A stretch of 64,000 nt of DNA from Chlorobiaceae bacterium (lineage in GTDB: Bacteria; Bacteroidota; Ignavibacteria; Ignavibacteriales; Ignavibacteriaceae). Within the stretch, counting starts at the first letter, position 1; each line of letters opens with the position of its first letter. The position numbers and the translations under genes were made by a program. Under the pieces are notes generated by a model. It saw nothing but the letters and a program-made list of their open reading frames with translations. It made no database searches and had not been told where the DNA came from. The DNA lies in NCBI GenBank assembly GCA_013824085.1, contig PNNF01000002.1, positions 1 to 64,000 of the forward strand, written 5' to 3'. Below, piece by piece: positions 36,150 to 44,733 of this stretch.

Positions 36150-36965
36150 ATGGAAACAGTAAATATTCTTTTTGTAGGTGACATAGTTGGTAAACCCGGT
36201 ATGCAAATAATTCAATCATGGCTTCCAAGTTTAATACAGAAATATAAAGCAGATGTAGTAATTGCAAATGGCGAAAATGTAAATGAAGGGAAAGGGATTC
36301 TTCGGAAGGAAGGTGAAATTCTTTTTAACCTCGGAGTCAATGTTATTACGGGTGGAAATCATATTTGGGACAAACATCTTTCACAAGAATATTTCAAGAG
36401 TGAAGAAAAAGTTTTACGTCCGCTAAACTATCCCAAAGGGACAAATGGAAATGGACATTATATTTATCAACACAAAAAATGTAAAGTCGCTGTTGTAAAT
36501 CTTCAAGGACGAACATTTATGGCTCCAATTGATTGTCCGTTTCGTTCGATGGATTGGATTGTGAATAAAATTAAAAGTGAAACAAAAATTATTTTACTCG
36601 ATTTTCATGCAGAAGCAACCGCAGAAAAAATGGCAATGGCTTTTTATTTAGATGGAAAAATTAGTGCACTAGTTGGAACTCATACTCATATTCAAACTGC
36701 CGATGAAAGAATTTTTCCAAGCGGAATGGGTTACATCACTGATGTTGGAATGACTGGTCCTTATGATTCAGTTATCGGTATGAAAAAAATTCCTGCAATA
36801 AATCGCTTCCTCTATCAAACTCCACAAAAGTATGAGACCGCAGAAAATGATGCAAAAATTTGCGCTGTCTTTTTGAAAATTGATGTTGACACTGCAAAGA
36901 CAGTCGAAATAGAAAGAATTGTTTTTCCGGAATTTAATAAGAAAAATGGGATTGAAAATAAATGA
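36150..36965 (+). CDS. YmdB-like metallophosphoesterase (TIGR00282 type)
   Basis: A protein of 271 residues. The opening ILFVGDIVGKPG, ANGENVNEGKGI, GGNHIWDK, DFHAEATAEK and GTHTHIQTADERI are the metal ligands and signature of the YmdB family. Bacillus YmdB hydrolyses cyclic nucleotides and affects biofilm choice; the substrate here is unproven. It overlaps folD by 4 bp (ATGA), so they are co-translated. Confidence 0.9.
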   Translation: METVNILFVGDIVGKPGMQIIQSWLPSLIQKYKADVVIANGENVNEGKGILRKEGEILFNLGVNVITGGNHIWDKHLSQEYFKSEEKVLRPLNYPKGTNGNGHYIYQHKKCKVAVVNLQGRTFMAPIDCPFRSMDWIVNKIKSETKIILLDFHAEATAEKMAMAFYLDGKISALVGTHTHIQTADERIFPSGMGYITDVGMTGPYDSVIGMKKIPAINRFLYQTPQKYETAENDAKICAVFLKIDVDTAKTVEIERIVFPEFNKKNGIENK

Positions 36966-37846
36966 CAATTCTTGACGGAAAAAAAATTTCCAACGAAATA
37001 AAAGATGAATTAAAAAAAGAGATTCAAGAATTAAAATCTTCTGGTTTACGAGCTCCAGGCTTAGTTGCAATTTTAGTGGGCGAAAATCCTGCTTCGCAAG
37101 TCTATGTAAATAGTAAATCGAAAGCATGTGAAGAGATTGGAATTTTTTCTGAAGTTGTAAAATTAGATTCAAATATTACACAAGAAGAACTCGAACTAAT
37201 TATTGAAAATTACAATAATGATTTTCGCATTGATGGAATCTTGGTTCAGTTACCATTGCCAAAACACCTCGATGAAAATAGAATCATAAATAAAATTTCT
37301 CCAACAAAAGATATTGACGGCTTTCATCCAATTAGTGTTGGAAATCTTGTAATTGGTAACGATACTTTTTTCCCCTGCACTCCTGCGGGAATTCAAGAAT
37401 TACTTAAGCGTTATGAAATTTCAACATCAGGAAAACATGTTGTCGTTGTTGGTCGCAGCAATATTGTTGGTAAACCGATTGCTAATATTTTAATTCAGAA
37501 AAAAGATTTTGCAAATTCAACTGTAACTGTTTGTCACTCAGCTTCAAAAAATATTGAAAAAATTATTTCGTTGGGTGATATTGTTATTGCTGCAATTGGG
37601 CAACCAAACTTTATTAAAGAAAATATGGTTCAGGAAAATTGCGTTGTAATAGATGTTGGAATAAATCGAGTAGATGATTCCTTATCGAAGAAAGGTTACA
37701 AAATTGTTGGCGATGTTGATTTTGAAAATGTCGCTCCCAAAACGTCATACATAACTCCAGTGCCCGGTGGAGTAGGACCAATGACAATAGCAATGCTATT
37801 GAAAAATACAGTTAAGTCGTTTTATATTTCTCAAATTAAAAAATAA
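36962..37846 (+). CDS. folD: FolD, methylenetetrahydrofolate dehydrogenase/cyclohydrolase
   Basis: A protein of 294 residues. Signatures: [19 protein letters not shown] with the catalytic Lys/Tyr region, [29 protein letters not shown] (nucleotide site) and [11 protein letters not shown]. It interconverts 5,10-methylene-THF and 10-formyl-THF, supplying one-carbon units for purines and for the thymidylate pathway (thyA-folA are at 60.8-62.1 kb). It is coupled to the YmdB-like gene, and deoC follows after 13 bp. Confidence 0.96.
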   Translation: MTILDGKKISNEIKDELKKEIQELKSSGLRAPGLVAILVGENPASQVYVNSKSKACEEIGIFSEVVKLDSNITQEELELIIENYNNDFRIDGILVQLPLPKHLDENRIINKISPTKDIDGFHPISVGNLVIGNDTFFPCTPAGIQELLKRYEISTSGKHVVVVGRSNIVGKPIANILIQKKDFANSTVTVCHSASKNIEKIISLGDIVIAAIGQPNFIKENMVQENCVVIDVGINRVDDSLSKKGYKIVGDVDFENVAPKTSYITPVPGGVGPMTIAMLLKNTVKSFYISQIKK

Positions 37847-37859
37847 AATTGGAATCGAT

Positions 37860-38726
37860 ATGGATTCAACAAAAGTTCAAAAAATTATTTCTGATGTTTT
37901 TTTAGAAAAAGCTTTAAGAGATTTTTATTGTCAAGGAGAATCTTGTAAAGGTTGGGAAACTAATGTTATTACACAACCGAAAGCAGTAAAAAATATTGTC
38001 GAAGTTGGAGCAGAAAGAATTTCGGCGGGAATTGGAGTTGGCGAAAGTATTTCAGATATTTCGCTCGCAAGAAAAATTGATCATACTCTTCTCAAACCTG
38101 ATGCTACAGTCGATGAAATAAAAACACTCTGTGAGGAAGCAAGAAAACATCACTTCGCTTCTGTCTGTGTTAATCCAGGTTTTGTTACACTTTGTGCAGA
38201 GTTACTCAAAGGCACTGACGTTAAAGTATGCACCGTTATTGGTTTTCCGCTTGGTGCAAATACAACCGAAGTGAAAAGATTAGAAGCTGAACAAGCAATT
38301 GCTAATGGCGCTACTGAAATTGATATGGTGATAAATATTGGCAGACTAAAAAGCGGCGATAATAATTATGTCTTTAATGATGTTCAGCAAGTCGTACTAG
38401 CTGCAAAAAAATATCGTGTTGTAACAAAAGTAATTTTAGAAACTGCAATTTTAACTGATCAAGAAAAAATTGCTGCTTGTTTAATTTGTAAAAATGCTGG
38501 AGCAGATTTTGTAAAAACATCGACAGGATTTTCTAAAGGTGGCGCAACTGTTGGCGATGTTGCATTGATGCGTTACGTCGTAGGCTCTGCTATTGGTGTT
38601 AAAGCTTCTGGTGGAATTCGATCACGAGAAGATGCTCAAGCAATGGTGGAAGTTGGAGCTGATAGAATTGGTGCAAGTGCGAGCGTTAAAATTGTTATGG
38701 GCGAAAAATCTGATTCGGCTTATTAG
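37860..38726 (+). CDS. deoC: Deoxyribose-phosphate aldolase
   Basis: A protein of 288 residues. The aldolase core starts near residue 68 with [14 protein letters not shown], followed by [19 protein letters not shown] and the Schiff-base lysine in [14 protein letters not shown]. It splits 2-deoxyribose-5-phosphate into glyceraldehyde-3-phosphate and acetaldehyde. The first 67 residues are an extension containing a Cys pair ([10 protein letters not shown]) and an [12 protein letters not shown] segment; such extensions are known in some long DeoC proteins. Confidence 0.93.
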   Translation: MDSTKVQKIISDVFLEKALRDFYCQGESCKGWETNVITQPKAVKNIVEVGAERISAGIGVGESISDISLARKIDHTLLKPDATVDEIKTLCEEARKHHFASVCVNPGFVTLCAELLKGTDVKVCTVIGFPLGANTTEVKRLEAEQAIANGATEIDMVINIGRLKSGDNNYVFNDVQQVVLAAKKYRVVTKVILETAILTDQEKIAACLICKNAGADFVKTSTGFSKGGATVGDVALMRYVVGSAIGVKASGGIRSREDAQAMVEVGADRIGASASVKIVMGEKSDSAY

Positions 38727-38735
38727 GAATTATTT

Positions 38736-38966
38736 TTGATTCTCAATATAAATTCCCTAAAAACTGATGACGGCTTTGTCTGTTCAATTCCTTCATTCAC
38801 TGATTGTGAAGTCTGGGCGCATACTGAAGAGGAAGCATTAGAAAAAATTGTTTCTCTTGCGAAATATTATTTAAAAATTGATGAATCAATAAAAGTTAAA
38901 CTTGACCTCACTCGAGGAACTTTCAATCATAAAAATTATAAATTAATTATAGATAAACTTTCCTGA
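38736..38966 (+). CDS. HicB-like small protein without HicA partner
   Basis: A protein of 76 residues beginning at a TTG with AGGA 8 bp upstream. The DDGFVCSIPSFTDCEVWAHTEEEALEKI pattern is that of the partial RNase H-like HicB fold, in which antitoxins and lone regulators occur. No HicA-like toxin reading frame is adjacent. It sits 9 bp after deoC and 7 bp before the TrmH-type methyltransferase, so it seems to be part of that operon rather than a mobile toxin-antitoxin unit. Confidence 0.7.
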   Translation: MILNINSLKTDDGFVCSIPSFTDCEVWAHTEEEALEKIVSLAKYYLKIDESIKVKLDLTRGTFNHKNYKLIIDKLS

Positions 38967-38973
38967 GGTTGCA

Positions 38974-39555
38974 ATCACTGAAGAGAGAAAGAATAAAATT
39001 ATTTCAGTTCTAAACGCAAGACAGCATTCGCTTAGAGTTGTATTAGAAAATATTCACGATCCACACAATGTTAGTGCAATCTTTAGATCATGCGACGCTG
39101 CCGGCATTCCAAAAGTTTCTTTAATTTATAACTTTGAAAAATTTCCTAAGATTGGAAAAAAATCTTCCGCTTCAGCTTTTAAGTGGATTGAAAAAGAAAA
39201 ATATAAAAGTGTAGATGAATGTTTTGCAAAGCTAAGAAAAGATGGTTTTAAAATTTTTACTACTACTTTAGAAGAGGGAAGTAAAGAGATATATTCGATC
39301 GACTTTACAGAAAAAATTGCTTTTGTTTTGGGCAATGAACATCGTGGTGCATCAGAAGAAGCAATAAAATCAGCCGATGGATCAATTTACATTCCTCAAT
39401 ATGGAATGGTTCAAAGTCTAAATGTTTCTGTAGCCGCCGCAATAATTATTTATGAAGCCCTCAGGCAAAGAAGGAATAAAAAAATGTATTTGAAAAGTGA
39501 ATTGAGTGAAGTTGAATTGAAAAAACAGATTGATGAATGGATATTTAAGAAATGA
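38974..39555 (+). CDS. TrmH-family (SpoU) RNA methyltransferase, non-canonical start
   Basis: The open frame runs from an in-frame stop at 38950 to 39555. It encodes the three SpoU motifs: HDPHNVSAIFRSCDA, VLGNEHRGAS and IPQYGMVQSLNVSVAAA, the knot and SAM site of 2'-O-methyltransferases such as TrmH. The frame has no ATG, GTG or TTG before residue 119, which would delete motif 1. Relatives begin with Met-Thr-x-Glu-Arg; here that position is ATC at 38974, with GAGG 5 bp upstream (38965-38968). So an AUC start is proposed (193 residues). It overlaps aroA by 4 bp. The RNA target, perhaps tRNA Gm18, is inferred. Confidence 0.82.
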   Translation: MTEERKNKIISVLNARQHSLRVVLENIHDPHNVSAIFRSCDAAGIPKVSLIYNFEKFPKIGKKSSASAFKWIEKEKYKSVDECFAKLRKDGFKIFTTTLEEGSKEIYSIDFTEKIAFVLGNEHRGASEEAIKSADGSIYIPQYGMVQSLNVSVAAAIIIYEALRQRRNKKMYLKSELSEVELKKQIDEWIFKK

Positions 39556-40829
39556 TTCAAGAGTTTAAGAAAATTGAATCCGTAAATGGTGAAATAAATT
39601 TGCCCGGAGATAAATCAATTTCTCATCGTGCTCTAATTTTTTCAGCATTGGCAAATGGAACTTCAGTAATAAAAAATTTATCCAATGCAATTGATGTTCG
39701 CTCAACATTAAATTGTTTTGAACAACTCGGAATAAAATATCAATCAGTCGCTAATGAGTTAAAAATTTTCGGCATCGGTTATGGAAACTTAAAATCTCCC
39801 AATAATAGTTTGAATGCTGGAAATTCTGGAACGACTGCACGCTTGTTGACTGGTATTCTCTCTGTCCAAAATTTTGATTCTCAAATTATTGGTGATCAAT
39901 CGTTATCAAAAAGACCAATGAAACGAGTGATTGAACCGCTGCAATTGATGGGAGGAAAATTTTCGTCAAATGATTTTAAGTTACCTTTGAAAATTTTTGC
40001 GAATTCAACTCCGAGATCAATTGTTTATGAATTGAAAATTCCTTCGGCTCAAGTTAAGAGTGCTATTTTATTGGCTGGAGTTCACCTTGATGAAGAAACT
40101 TGTGTAATTGAAAATGATGTGATTAGAAATCATACAGAACTAATGCTGGACTTAAAAATTGAGGAACGTGAAAATCAAAGATTAATCTATTCTTCAAAAA
40201 AAGATTATCCTAAGTCAGCAGAATATTTTATTCCATCTGATATTTCATCCGCTTCATTTTTGATTGTCTTAGCATTGCTTACAAAAAATTCTACACTTGT
40301 TATTCGTAACGTATCACTGAACAAAACAAGAACAGGATTGCTTGAACACTTGATAAAAATGGGTGCAAAAATAAAATATGAAAATATTAATTCATCAATG
40401 CAGGAAACATATGGTGATTTGATAGTTGAGTCTTCGCATTTAAAAAATATTCCGATTGATAAAAACCAAATTCCAAATCTCATTGATGAAATTCCTGCTT
40501 TATCAATTGCAGGTTTTTTTGCAGAAGGTTATTTTGAAGTAAGAAATGCAAAAGAACTACGAGTTAAAGAATCTGATCGCATCTCATCTATCGTAAAAAA
40601 TTTTAAGTTACTTGGTGTAGAGATTGAAGAGTATGAAGATGGCTTTGCAATCATCGGGAAAGAAATTTTAAATTTGGTTTTGTTAGAAAGCTATGACGAT
40701 CATAGAATTGCAATGGCTTTCGGAATTTTATTTTCGTTATTGAAAGATGGTGGAAAAATTAATAACTTTGAAACTGTTAATATTTCTAATCCTAATTTTA
40801 TAAATCAATTAGAAAGTGTGTCAAGGTGA
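39552..40829 (+). CDS. aroA: 3-phosphoshikimate 1-carboxyvinyltransferase (EPSP synthase)
   Basis: A protein of 425 residues. LPGDKSISHRALIFSALANG, NSGTTARLL, SKRPMKR, PSAQVKSAILLAG, ELRVKESDRI and YDDHRIAMAF are the expected active-site segments of EPSP synthase. It joins shikimate-3-phosphate and phosphoenolpyruvate in aromatic amino-acid synthesis. Its ATG overlaps the TrmH-type methyltransferase stop (ATGA). The ABC ATPase starts 3 bp after its stop. Confidence 0.96.
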   Translation: MIQEFKKIESVNGEINLPGDKSISHRALIFSALANGTSVIKNLSNAIDVRSTLNCFEQLGIKYQSVANELKIFGIGYGNLKSPNNSLNAGNSGTTARLLTGILSVQNFDSQIIGDQSLSKRPMKRVIEPLQLMGGKFSSNDFKLPLKIFANSTPRSIVYELKIPSAQVKSAILLAGVHLDEETCVIENDVIRNHTELMLDLKIEERENQRLIYSSKKDYPKSAEYFIPSDISSASFLIVLALLTKNSTLVIRNVSLNKTRTGLLEHLIKMGAKIKYENINSSMQETYGDLIVESSHLKNIPIDKNQIPNLIDEIPALSIAGFFAEGYFEVRNAKELRVKESDRISSIVKNFKLLGVEIEEYEDGFAIIGKEILNLVLLESYDDHRIAMAFGILFSLLKDGGKINNFETVNISNPNFINQLESVSR

Positions 40830-40832
40830 ATA

Positions 40833-41933
40833 ATGGCTGAAGTAAAGTTATTGAATGTCGGAAAAGTATATGAAGGCGGCAACGTTGCTGTCAAAGATGT
40901 TAGCATTGAAATCAAAGATAAAGAATTCGTTGTGTTAGTTGGTCCTTCTGGTTGCGGCAAATCTACAACTCTAAGAATGATTGCGGGCTTGGAAGAAATT
41001 ACTGAAGGTGAACTTTTTATTGATGGAAAAAAAGTAAATGATGTTTCTCCAAAAGACCGCGATATAGCAATGGTTTTTCAAAACTATGCTTTGTATCCCC
41101 ATATGTCAGTTTACGAGAATATGGCATTTGGTTTAAAGTTAAGAAAATTTTCAAAAGATGAAATTGATAAACGAGTAAAAGAAGCAGCAAAAATTTTAAG
41201 CTTAGAAGACTATCTCGAAAGAAAACCGAAAGCTTTATCCGGTGGACAAAGACAAAGAGTTGCAGTAGGACGAGCAATTGTTCGTAAGCCAAAAGTGTTT
41301 TTGTTCGACGAGCCATTGAGTAATCTTGATGCAAAACTTCGCGTGCAGATGCGAACAGAAATTTCAAAACTTCATCATAGTTTAGAAGCGACAATGATTT
41401 ATGTTACTCACGATCAAACAGAAGCAATGACGATGGGCGACAGAATTGTGATTATGAAGGACGGAATTGTTCATCAAGTCGATACTCCACTAAATTTATA
41501 TAATCATCCAAGCAATAGATTTGTCGCAGGATTTATTGGAAGTCCATCAATGAATTTTGTTGAAGGAAAAATTATACAGAATAATGGATTAGAATTTCAA
41601 TCCAATAATAAAAAATTAGAAATTCCAGTTTCAAAAAATCCTGAACGACTAAAAAATCATGTAAACAAAAAAGTTTGGCTTGGGATTAGACCTGAAGATA
41701 TTTTTGAATTTTCATCAAGACCTGATAGTAATAATTTGAATGAGGTTAATACTAAGCTCGAAGTTGTTGAACCGATGGGAAATGAAATCTTTTTATACTT
41801 TGTAATTGAAGGCGAACAATTTACGAGTAGAATTCCTGCACGCGAAAAACCTAACGCAGGCAGTAATATCAATCTCTACTTTGATTCGAGTAAACTTCAC
41901 TTTTTCGATTTTGAAACTGAAGTAGTACTCTAA
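40833..41933 (+). CDS. ABC transporter ATP-binding protein (MalK/UgpC/MsmX type)
   Basis: A protein of 366 residues. Walker A GPSGCGKST near residue 38, Q-loop FQNYALYPHM, signature LSGGQRQRVAVGRA, Walker B FLFDEPLSNLD, H-loop VTHDQTEAM, then a C-terminal TOBE-type domain (WLGIRPEDI). This matches carbohydrate-importer ATPases. No permease or binding-protein genes are near, so it may be a shared (MsmX-like) ATPase serving importers elsewhere. It abuts the convergent bshC gene with no spacer. Confidence 0.92.
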   Translation: MAEVKLLNVGKVYEGGNVAVKDVSIEIKDKEFVVLVGPSGCGKSTTLRMIAGLEEITEGELFIDGKKVNDVSPKDRDIAMVFQNYALYPHMSVYENMAFGLKLRKFSKDEIDKRVKEAAKILSLEDYLERKPKALSGGQRQRVAVGRAIVRKPKVFLFDEPLSNLDAKLRVQMRTEISKLHHSLEATMIYVTHDQTEAMTMGDRIVIMKDGIVHQVDTPLNLYNHPSNRFVAGFIGSPSMNFVEGKIIQNNGLEFQSNNKKLEIPVSKNPERLKNHVNKKVWLGIRPEDIFEFSSRPDSNNLNEVNTKLEVVEPMGNEIFLYFVIEGEQFTSRIPAREKPNAGSNINLYFDSSKLHFFDFETEVVL

Positions 41934-43559
41934 TTAAATTTTTATTATTTGATGTTCAAATTTGTTGATGAGCACTTCATCAAACAATACGTCAATAAAA
42001 TTGATACCATATTTATTTGCGAAGTAGAAAAAATTCAATTCTCGCTCTTGCAAATTGCTATTCGGAATAATAGAATTTTCAATTTTAAGTAACTGTCGTA
42101 GAACAATTTCATGTTTTCGTTTTTCTGCTTCAATTGATTTGGCTTTCAACTCAACTATATAACTTTTTATTTTGTTAGAATATTTGTCGGTCATTTCAGA
42201 CGTTGTTTTATCAATCTCCGCTAATGCAAATTTCAATTCATTCATTGAGTCATCAATTTTATTCTGAGTATTTGCAAATATCTCTTCTATCTGAATTGAA
42301 GAAACTTTCTTTAAGACTAAGTCGGATAAGTTATCTCTATTAACAAAAATTTCACTCAGAGTCAAATCAAATCTTTCAAGCAGAGAATCAATACCTTTCT
42401 CCAAAATAGTTACCGATGAACGTGGATAAATTATTGGAGATTCGATTCCATAAAAATTATACAATGGCATTAGTTGAGCGAAGTAGCTAATTTCACTGGG
42501 TCCAGCCACATAAAATGCGGTCTTGAAGAGATAGTCTTGACAGATAGGTCTTAACAGAACATTAGGACTGAAGAGTTCAGGATTTGTCTCAATAATATTT
42601 AACAATTCTTCTTGAGTGAATTTTACTCTTTTACCTTTCAATCTAAAGCCATTGTCTATTGGCTCAATTGAATGTCGCGAATCATCACTGTTCATAAATA
42701 AATTTATTGGACGAACTTTAACTTGTGCGTGATATTGTTCTTCAAGTTCTGCAGCAACCGAAATTAATTTTTCCGAATGACTTCTAAAATTTATTATTTC
42801 ATTTTTAAAAATTGGTTTTAATAATTTTTTTACTGAAGGTTGTTGCGGGTCGAACAGAACTAATCCATACTTATCAAATAAATTAAAGAGGAGTTCTTTA
42901 AATGAAGACTTAAAAGTAGAGCCTTCAGTATAAATTTTTCTAACGAACGAAGTTATTGATTCCTTGAAATCACTTTGTCGCAAAGATTGTTCAAACTCAT
43001 TTAAAAAATTATTTAAGTTAATGTTAAACTTTACGTTGCCAATACTACCGCGATTTTCTACTTCAGGTAATCCGTCGTTATAAATTATTTTTTTTATTGC
43101 GTTAGATTCATCAAGCAGATTTACATAACTAACCTCTTGAAAATCGTGGTCATCTCCTTCAAGCCAAAACATCGGGACAAAATAAAAATCGTCAAAGCGT
43201 TCGTTTAAAAAACTTGCCAATTTAATTGTCGTAATAATTTTTAGAAATGTGTAAAGCGGTCCACCAAGCAGACCAACTTGTTGACCAGTAAAAATCACGC
43301 AGCAATTTTTCGCAGATAATTTATTTAGATTTTTTTGCGTCTTAATTGAAGGGGAATAATTAAGATATTCTTCGCTTACAATTTGTGCTACTTCGTTTTG
43401 GAATAGGTTCTCTTGTTCAGAAATTTTTTTAAAATGCTGAATATACTCATCTTTATTTCTGAAATTTTTTGTATAAAAATCTTTTACATTTTCAAATTCG
43501 TACAAATAATCAAGAAAAATATTGTGATGTTTTGGTAAATCGCTAAAGTTGATAAACAT
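41934..43559 (-). CDS. bshC: BshC, putative cysteine-adding enzyme of bacillithiol synthesis
   Basis: A protein of 541 residues. The signature FTGQQVGLLGGPLYTFLK near residue 92, MFWLEGDDHDFQEV near 138, and the long C-terminal coiled coil (about 400-500) define BshC. It is thought to add cysteine to GlcN-malate, giving bacillithiol or, in Chlorobi, its N-methyl form. BshA and BshB are not seen in the window. The gene is single on the minus strand with its stop abutting the ABC ATPase. Confidence 0.93.
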   Translation of the reverse strand: MFINFSDLPKHHNIFLDYLYEFENVKDFYTKNFRNKDEYIQHFKKISEQENLFQNEVAQIVSEEYLNYSPSIKTQKNLNKLSAKNCCVIFTGQQVGLLGGPLYTFLKIITTIKLASFLNERFDDFYFVPMFWLEGDDHDFQEVSYVNLLDESNAIKKIIYNDGLPEVENRGSIGNVKFNINLNNFLNEFEQSLRQSDFKESITSFVRKIYTEGSTFKSSFKELLFNLFDKYGLVLFDPQQPSVKKLLKPIFKNEIINFRSHSEKLISVAAELEEQYHAQVKVRPINLFMNSDDSRHSIEPIDNGFRLKGKRVKFTQEELLNIIETNPELFSPNVLLRPICQDYLFKTAFYVAGPSEISYFAQLMPLYNFYGIESPIIYPRSSVTILEKGIDSLLERFDLTLSEIFVNRDNLSDLVLKKVSSIQIEEIFANTQNKIDDSMNELKFALAEIDKTTSEMTDKYSNKIKSYIVELKAKSIEAEKRKHEIVLRQLLKIENSIIPNSNLQERELNFFYFANKYGINFIDVLFDEVLINKFEHQIIKI

Positions 43560-43712
43560 TCAATTCCTTAAAAATTAAAATAGACTTCCTTTAACATAAA
43601 GAATCAAATTAGAATTTAAAAATATCAGGCAAGAATAGTATATTGTTAGATAATGTTCAAAATATATACAATGAAATATTATTTAGTTTTAGTTGAAATA
43701 TCACGAGCCTAA

Positions 43713-44729
43713 TTGGAAATAAATCTTTTAAAATATTTTACACTAAAGCGGTTAAACAATGCTTTGAAAGTCATTGTATCATTTCAATTATCAAAATTAT
43801 TGAGACGACCAATAGTGTGGGGAATGCCGATTTCATTCAGTATTGAACCGACTAATCATTGCAACTTGAAGTGTCCTGAATGTCCTTCGGGATTGGGAAC
43901 GTTAACCCGTCCGCTGGGATTATTAAAAGAAGACAAATTCAAATTGTTGATCGATCAAATTTGTGGAACTGGATTTTATGTTCAACTTTATTTTCAAGGC
44001 GAACCGTATATCAATAAACAACTGCCAGAATTGATTGACTACGCACAAAGCAAAAATATGTATGTATCGATTAGCACAAACGGGACATTGATTGATGAAA
44101 AAAATGTCGATAAAATTTTGTCGAAAGCTCCAGATAAAATGATTTTTTCAATTGATGGACTTGATGAAGAGACATATCAAAATTATCGTATTGGTGGAAC
44201 TTTTAAAGATGCTGACAAAGGATTGAAATTAATTACCAAAAGAAAAAAAGAGTTAGGTTTAAGTAAGCCATTTGTAGAGCTACAATTTATTGTGATGAAA
44301 CAAAACGAGCATCAGATTGATGATATTTTTCTCTACGGAGAAGAGAGTGGAGTTGACAAAGTAACACTCAAAACAATGCAAGTCTCATCTGTTGAAAATG
44401 CAAAATATTTTTTACCAAAGAATGAAAAATTTAGACGCTACATTTTTGATGATTCGGAATTGAAAATGAAAGGCGAAATAAAGAATCATTGTTTTGCGTT
44501 GTGGAGAACATCTGTAATTACTTGGGATGGCAGAGCAGTTCCATGCTGTTTTGATAAAGATTCTGAAAACACTCTCGGTATAATAAACGAAAAAAATTTT
44601 TCAGACGTTTGGTTTGGAAAAGAATTTAATGATTTTAGAAATAGAGTTTTAGATAATCGTAAAAAAGTTTCGATGTGTACAAATTGCACTGAAGGAATTA
44701 ATATGAATATTTTGGAAATTGAAAATTAA
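43713..44729 (+). CDS. Radical SAM/SPASM domain protein
   Basis: A protein of 338 residues from a TTG start at 43713. The radical SAM cluster motif is CNLKCPEC (CxxxCxxC) in IEPTNHCNLKCPEC. The SPASM-type C-terminal cysteines are at NHCFALW, AVPCCFDKD and MCTNC, which should hold an auxiliary [4Fe-4S] cluster. SPASM proteins often modify peptides, sugars or lipids, but no substrate peptide is seen nearby. It opens a run of tightly overlapping genes with glycosyltransferases, so a glycan or lipid substrate is inferred. Confidence 0.9.
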   Translation: MEINLLKYFTLKRLNNALKVIVSFQLSKLLRRPIVWGMPISFSIEPTNHCNLKCPECPSGLGTLTRPLGLLKEDKFKLLIDQICGTGFYVQLYFQGEPYINKQLPELIDYAQSKNMYVSISTNGTLIDEKNVDKILSKAPDKMIFSIDGLDEETYQNYRIGGTFKDADKGLKLITKRKKELGLSKPFVELQFIVMKQNEHQIDDIFLYGEESGVDKVTLKTMQVSSVENAKYFLPKNEKFRRYIFDDSELKMKGEIKNHCFALWRTSVITWDGRAVPCCFDKDSENTLGIINEKNFSDVWFGKEFNDFRNRVLDNRKKVSMCTNCTEGINMNILEIEN

Positions 44730-44733
44730 AAGA

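Noticed and set aside
38736-38966. HicAB toxin-antitoxin module
   Set aside because: No HicA-like reading frame is adjacent on either strand; only the HicB-like half is present.
39328-39555. Short 75-residue reading frame as a stand-alone gene
   Set aside because: It is the C-terminal part of the TrmH-type methyltransferase; the upstream frame is open and carries SpoU motif 1.
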